Shown piece after piece: positions 33,534-36,288 of a DNA stretch of 36,288 bases. Under the pieces are notes generated by a model that searched no databases, was not told the origin of the DNA, and saw nothing but the letters and a program-made list of their open reading frames with translations. Each line of letters starts with the position of its first letter. Position 1 is the first letter of the stretch. This DNA comes from Alphaproteobacteria bacterium UBA830 (GTDB lineage: Bacteria; Pseudomonadota; Alphaproteobacteria; MPNO01; UBA830), in the NCBI GenBank assembly GCA_905181725.1, contig CAJIYX010000172.1, positions 1-36,288 of the forward strand. The letters are read 5' to 3'. Both the position numbers and the translations under genes were made by a program.

Positions 33534-34490
33534 ATGCTTAGTAAATTAAAATTGTCGATCCTGATCGGATCGTTTCTCATCTTGGCCGCTTTACCGATGG
33601 TCGCGGAATCGGAAATGATCGACGAGCCGTTCTATATCGATCTGATGGCCCGTGTGATGATCTTCTCGATCGCCGCCATGAGCCTCGATTTCATTCTCGG
33701 CTACGGGGCGATGATCAGCTTCGGTCATGCGCTCTATCTCGGGCTCGGCACTTATGCAGTTGGCATTATGGCGCATTATGAGCTCACGAACGGCTGGATG
33801 CAGTTGCTGGTCTGCATTTCCGGCACAGCCTTTATCGCCTTCATCCTGGGGCTGATTTCGCTGCGCACCAGCGGCATCTACTTCATCATGATTACCTTCG
33901 CATTGGCGCAGATGTTCTATTTCCTCGGCATCAGCCTGGAAGCGTTCGGCGGCGATGACGGCCTGCCGATCGATACGCGCAGCGAGTTTTTCTCATTCTT
34001 TGATCTGAACGAAACCTGGAACATGTACTACCTGATTCTGGGGACGCTGGTCGTCGCGGCGCTCGTGCTCTGGAAGATCATCAATTCACGCTTCGGTATG
34101 GTCGTGCGTGGGTCTCATTCGAATGACGCCCGGATGCAGGCAATCGGCTTTCCGACGTTTAAGTACCGGCTGGCGGCTTTTGTGATCGCCGGTGTGGTGT
34201 GTGGTCTGGCCGGTTTCCTGCTTGGCAACCTCACAGAATTCCTGACGCCGGAATACATGCACTGGTTCCGGTCGGGCGAGTTGATGATCATGGTGATGGT
34301 CGGCGGAATGGGAACTTTGTTCGGGCCGCTGTTCGGTGCTTTCGCCTATCTCATGATGGAAGATTTTCTGGCCAATTTCACAGAGTACTGGCAGTTCTAT
34401 TTTGGACCGATCCTGATCCTGCTCGTGCTGTTTGCGAAGCAGGGGCTGTGGGGCATGCTGCCGGGGAAGGAGGACATATCCGATGAGTGA
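33534..34490 (+). CDS. branched-chain-type ABC transporter permease (LivM-like)
   Basis: A 318-residue inner-membrane permease with the LivM pattern: AAMSLDFILGYGAMISFGHA near residue 45-65, YLGLGTYAVGIM, and the EAA-type loop MVMVGGMGTLFGPLFGAF, ending FAKQGLWGML. The ATG lies four bases after the LivH-like stop. Its own stop overlaps the start of the ATPase gene by eight bases, which indicates translational coupling. It partners with the LivH-like subunit to form the membrane pore of the importer. Confidence 0.94.
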   Translation: MLSKLKLSILIGSFLILAALPMVAESEMIDEPFYIDLMARVMIFSIAAMSLDFILGYGAMISFGHALYLGLGTYAVGIMAHYELTNGWMQLLVCISGTAFIAFILGLISLRTSGIYFIMITFALAQMFYFLGISLEAFGGDDGLPIDTRSEFFSFFDLNETWNMYYLILGTLVVAALVLWKIINSRFGMVVRGSHSNDARMQAIGFPTFKYRLAAFVIAGVVCGLAGFLLGNLTEFLTPEYMHWFRSGELMIMVMVGGMGTLFGPLFGAFAYLMMEDFLANFTEYWQFYFGPILILLVLFAKQGLWGMLPGKEDISDE

Positions 34491-35232
34491 ACCTCTTCTC
34501 AAGGTAGAACAGCTGTGCAAGTCCTTTGGCGGCGTGGTTGCGACCGACAACCTCGACTTCGACGTCATGCCGGGTGAAATTCATGCGGTGATCGGCCCCA
34601 ACGGGGCGGGCAAGACGACCTTCGTCGCCCAGATCGCCGGGATGCTCAAGTCCGATTCAGGCAGCATCACCTTCGATGGCAACGATATTGCCGGCAAGAC
34701 GGCGCCCGAGCGCTCGCATATGGGGCTCGCACGGTCATTCCAGATCACCAGCGTGTTCAAAAATTTCACGGCGCTCGAAAACGTCGCCCTGTCGATCCAG
34801 GCCCATGCCGGGCATAGCTTCAAATTCTGGAAGCGGGCATCGGGCGACAAGACCCTGATCGAGCCGGCGCAAAAAATCCTCGATGATGTCGGGCTTGGCG
34901 ACAAGGCGTTGAACCTCGCCGGGAACCTGGCGCATGGCCAGCAACGCCAGCTTGAGATCGCGATGGCGCTTGCGACCAGCCCCAAAATGCTGCTGCTCGA
35001 TGAGCCGACGGCCGGGATGGGGACCGAGGAATCGGAAATCATGCGAAAGTTTCTCAACGATCTGAAAGGCGACTATTCCATGTTGCTGATCGAGCATGAC
35101 ATGGATACGGTCTTCAGCCTTGCCGACCGTGTGACCGTGCTGGTCTACGGCCGCGGCATCGCGACCGGCACGCCGAAAGAAATCCGCAACAACGCCGAGG
35201 TCCGCTCCGCGTATCTCGGCGAGGACGAGTAA
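34483..35232 (+). CDS. ABC transporter ATP-binding protein (LivG-like)
   Basis: A 249-residue ATPase. The ATG 34483 is chosen because GGAAGGAGG precedes it and MSEPLLKVEQLCKSFGG is the usual start. Walker A GPNGAGKTT, Q-loop in GLARSFQITSVF, Walker B LLLDEPTAGM and H-loop in LLIEHDMDTVF are all present. The signature reads LAHGQQRQLEIA, with Ala in place of the usual Ser of the LSHGEQRQ form. It powers the importer together with the LivF-like subunit. It ends five bases before the next gene. Confidence 0.95.
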   Translation: MSEPLLKVEQLCKSFGGVVATDNLDFDVMPGEIHAVIGPNGAGKTTFVAQIAGMLKSDSGSITFDGNDIAGKTAPERSHMGLARSFQITSVFKNFTALENVALSIQAHAGHSFKFWKRASGDKTLIEPAQKILDDVGLGDKALNLAGNLAHGQQRQLEIAMALATSPKMLLLDEPTAGMGTEESEIMRKFLNDLKGDYSMLLIEHDMDTVFSLADRVTVLVYGRGIATGTPKEIRNNAEVRSAYLGEDE

Positions 35233-35237
35233 CCGCC

Positions 35238-35939
35238 ATGCTTGAGGTAAAAGGTCTTGAGACGTGCTATGGCACCAGCCAGGTGCTGTTCGGCATGTCG
35301 TTTTCCGTCAATGAGGGCGAAGTCGTATCCCTGCTCGGGCGTAACGGGATGGGCAAGACCACGACCATCCGCTCCCTGATGGGCATGGTGCCGACCCATG
35401 GCGGCTCGATCACGTTCGAAGGCAGGGAAGTCCGGAACCTGAAGGATTACCAGATCGCCAAGCTGGGCCTCGGCCTAGTGCCGGAAGGCCGCCAGATCTT
35501 CCCGAACCTGACGGTGCGTGAAAACCTGATCGCGACCGCCGCCAACCGCACCGGTACCGACAAGCCGTGGGAGGTCGACCACATCGTCGAGATGTTCCCC
35601 AATCTCGGCAACCGGATGAGCAATATGGGCAACCAGCTGTCAGGCGGCGAGCAGCAGATGCTGGCCGTCGGCCGCGCGCTGATGACCAACCCGAAGCTGC
35701 TGATCCTCGACGAGGCGACCGAAGGCCTGGCCCCGCTGATCCGCGAGGAAATTTGGACGTGCCTTGAAGGCCTGAAGGAACGCGGGCAGTCCATCCTGGT
35801 GATCGACAAGAACGTCGATGCGCTGACCCGCATCGGCGACCGCCACTATATCGTTGAACGCGGCCAGGTCGTCTGGGAAGGCAACTCCGCCGAGCTCAGC
35901 TCCAACAAGGAAGTGCAGGAGCGCTATCTCGGGGTCTGA
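35238..35939 (+). CDS. ABC transporter ATP-binding protein (LivF-like)
   Basis: A 233-residue ATPase beginning MLEVKGLETCYGTSQVLFGM. Walker A is GRNGMGKTT, the LivF landmark LGLVPEGRQIFPNLTVRENL is present, the signature is LSGGEQQMLAVGRAL and Walker B is LLILDEATEGLAP. The switch region reads VIDKNVDALTRIGD, where many ATPases have His and LivF usually has Gln; Lys-Asn is a recurring variant in the family. It is the last gene of the importer operon. No obvious intrinsic terminator follows in the next 100 bases. Confidence 0.95.
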   Translation: MLEVKGLETCYGTSQVLFGMSFSVNEGEVVSLLGRNGMGKTTTIRSLMGMVPTHGGSITFEGREVRNLKDYQIAKLGLGLVPEGRQIFPNLTVRENLIATAANRTGTDKPWEVDHIVEMFPNLGNRMSNMGNQLSGGEQQMLAVGRALMTNPKLLILDEATEGLAPLIREEIWTCLEGLKERGQSILVIDKNVDALTRIGDRHYIVERGQVVWEGNSAELSSNKEVQERYLGV

Positions 35940-36068
35940 CGCTGCTAGTTGTACGAAACAAGCTCACAACGGTGGCAGGGAGCACGCCAATGGTATTTTT
36001 TGTATCGCTTTTTCGGTCTGTTCCATACGGAATTCGGTTCGAATTTCTCTCCCGTCTTGCCTTTTAAC

Positions 36069-36288
36069 TTAGAAACGCAATCGTTTGGCACCATAAAAGT
36101 CAGGAAGAAATGACTTCGGCGCTTCTGTGATGAAGGCGATCGTTGGTTTACCTTTAGAAAGCTTGAGTGTCAGCTTGACCGCGTTGCAGTCGTCAATGCG
36201 GTATTCACCTTGTATCAAACCTCCAGGCTCACCTAACGCCCCCCGCGTAAAACCGCTCGCCGAAAAATGGACTCTAAACTTGCTTTGA
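36069..36288 (-). CDS. C-terminal end of an unrecognised gene, cut by the window edge
   Basis: A minus-strand open frame enters from the right edge and ends at TAA 36069-36071, giving about 72 residues. It reads KFRVHFSASGFTRGALG, QGEYRIDDCNAVKLTLKL, PTIAFITEAPKSFLPDFYG and ends KRLRF. It is slightly more AT-rich than the neighbouring genes. I do not recognise the family, and the start lies outside. The 129 bases between it and the importer hold nothing I can identify. Confidence 0.5.
   Translation of the reverse strand, partial: QSKFRVHFSASGFTRGALGEPGGLIQGEYRIDDCNAVKLTLKLSKGKPTIAFITEAPKSFLPDFYGAKRLRF

Noticed and set aside
1..36288. Genome-wide reassignment of TGA to Trp
   Set aside because: Intact genes here end with TGA (for example 2312, 13999-14032 region, 15152, 34490) and encode their Trp as TGG; TAG and TAA also interrupt frames. 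Only local decay or readthrough remains possible.

Overview
The window looks like chromosome from a GC-rich alphaproteobacterium. This rests on an IalB-type (invasion-associated locus B) gene, two kinds of long inverted repeat common between alphaproteobacterial genes, and a gene complement rich in BKACE, Rieske, FAH, GMC, BCCT and branched-chain-type ABC genes. The exact lineage is not readable from the sequence. I saw no rRNA, tRNA, CRISPR array, integrase or transposase.

Layout. 25-2312: a LysR regulator and an acyl-CoA-dehydrogenase-fold flavin monooxygenase. 2338-5246: a decayed BCCT transporter and a decayed PEP-CTERM protein. 5264-10604: acyl-CoA ligase, a ruined exported protein, an SCP-x-type thiolase and an acyl-CoA dehydrogenase. 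10638-15152: a divergent FAH hydrolase/cupin pair facing a cyclase, BKACE and Rieske oxygenase run. 15162-18935: two palindromic repeats, a MetE/UROD-like gene with three in-frame stops, a GlcG/HbpS-like protein, a 3-hydroxyisobutyrate-dehydrogenase-like enzyme and a second, VanA-like Rieske oxygenase. 19040-23880: GMC oxidoreductase, a glutathione transferase, and an SDR/cupin/Gfo-Idh operon. 24008-26866: a frameshifted secreted nuclease and a SulP transporter/universal stress protein pair. 26870-31137: an unrecognised cupin-like protein, a frameshifted Crp/Fnr regulator, an IalB gene with three in-frame stops, an unknown membrane protein and a malonyl-CoA-decarboxylase N-terminal fragment. 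31299-35939: a complete HAAT-family ABC importer with a strong terminator after the binding-protein gene. The last 220 bases hold the C-terminal end of an unrecognised minus-strand gene.

Functionally this is an accessory catabolic region. An importer feeds small acids or amides, orphan oxygenases (two Rieske, one flavin-dependent) attack rings or ethers, and CoA ligase, dehydrogenase, thiolase, BKACE, FAH and the dehydrogenases process the products. No substrate can be assigned from sequence alone.

The most striking property is gene decay: seven broken genes plus one truncated fragment among roughly thirty. Several are broken mainly or only by in-frame stop codons, with the reading frame and conserved residues otherwise preserved. 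In two genes (15248-16267 and 28832-29377) three stops lie in one unbroken frame, and four TGA codons in the window fall where a Trp is expected. Genome erosion is the simplest explanation; assembly error or stop readthrough are the alternatives to test.
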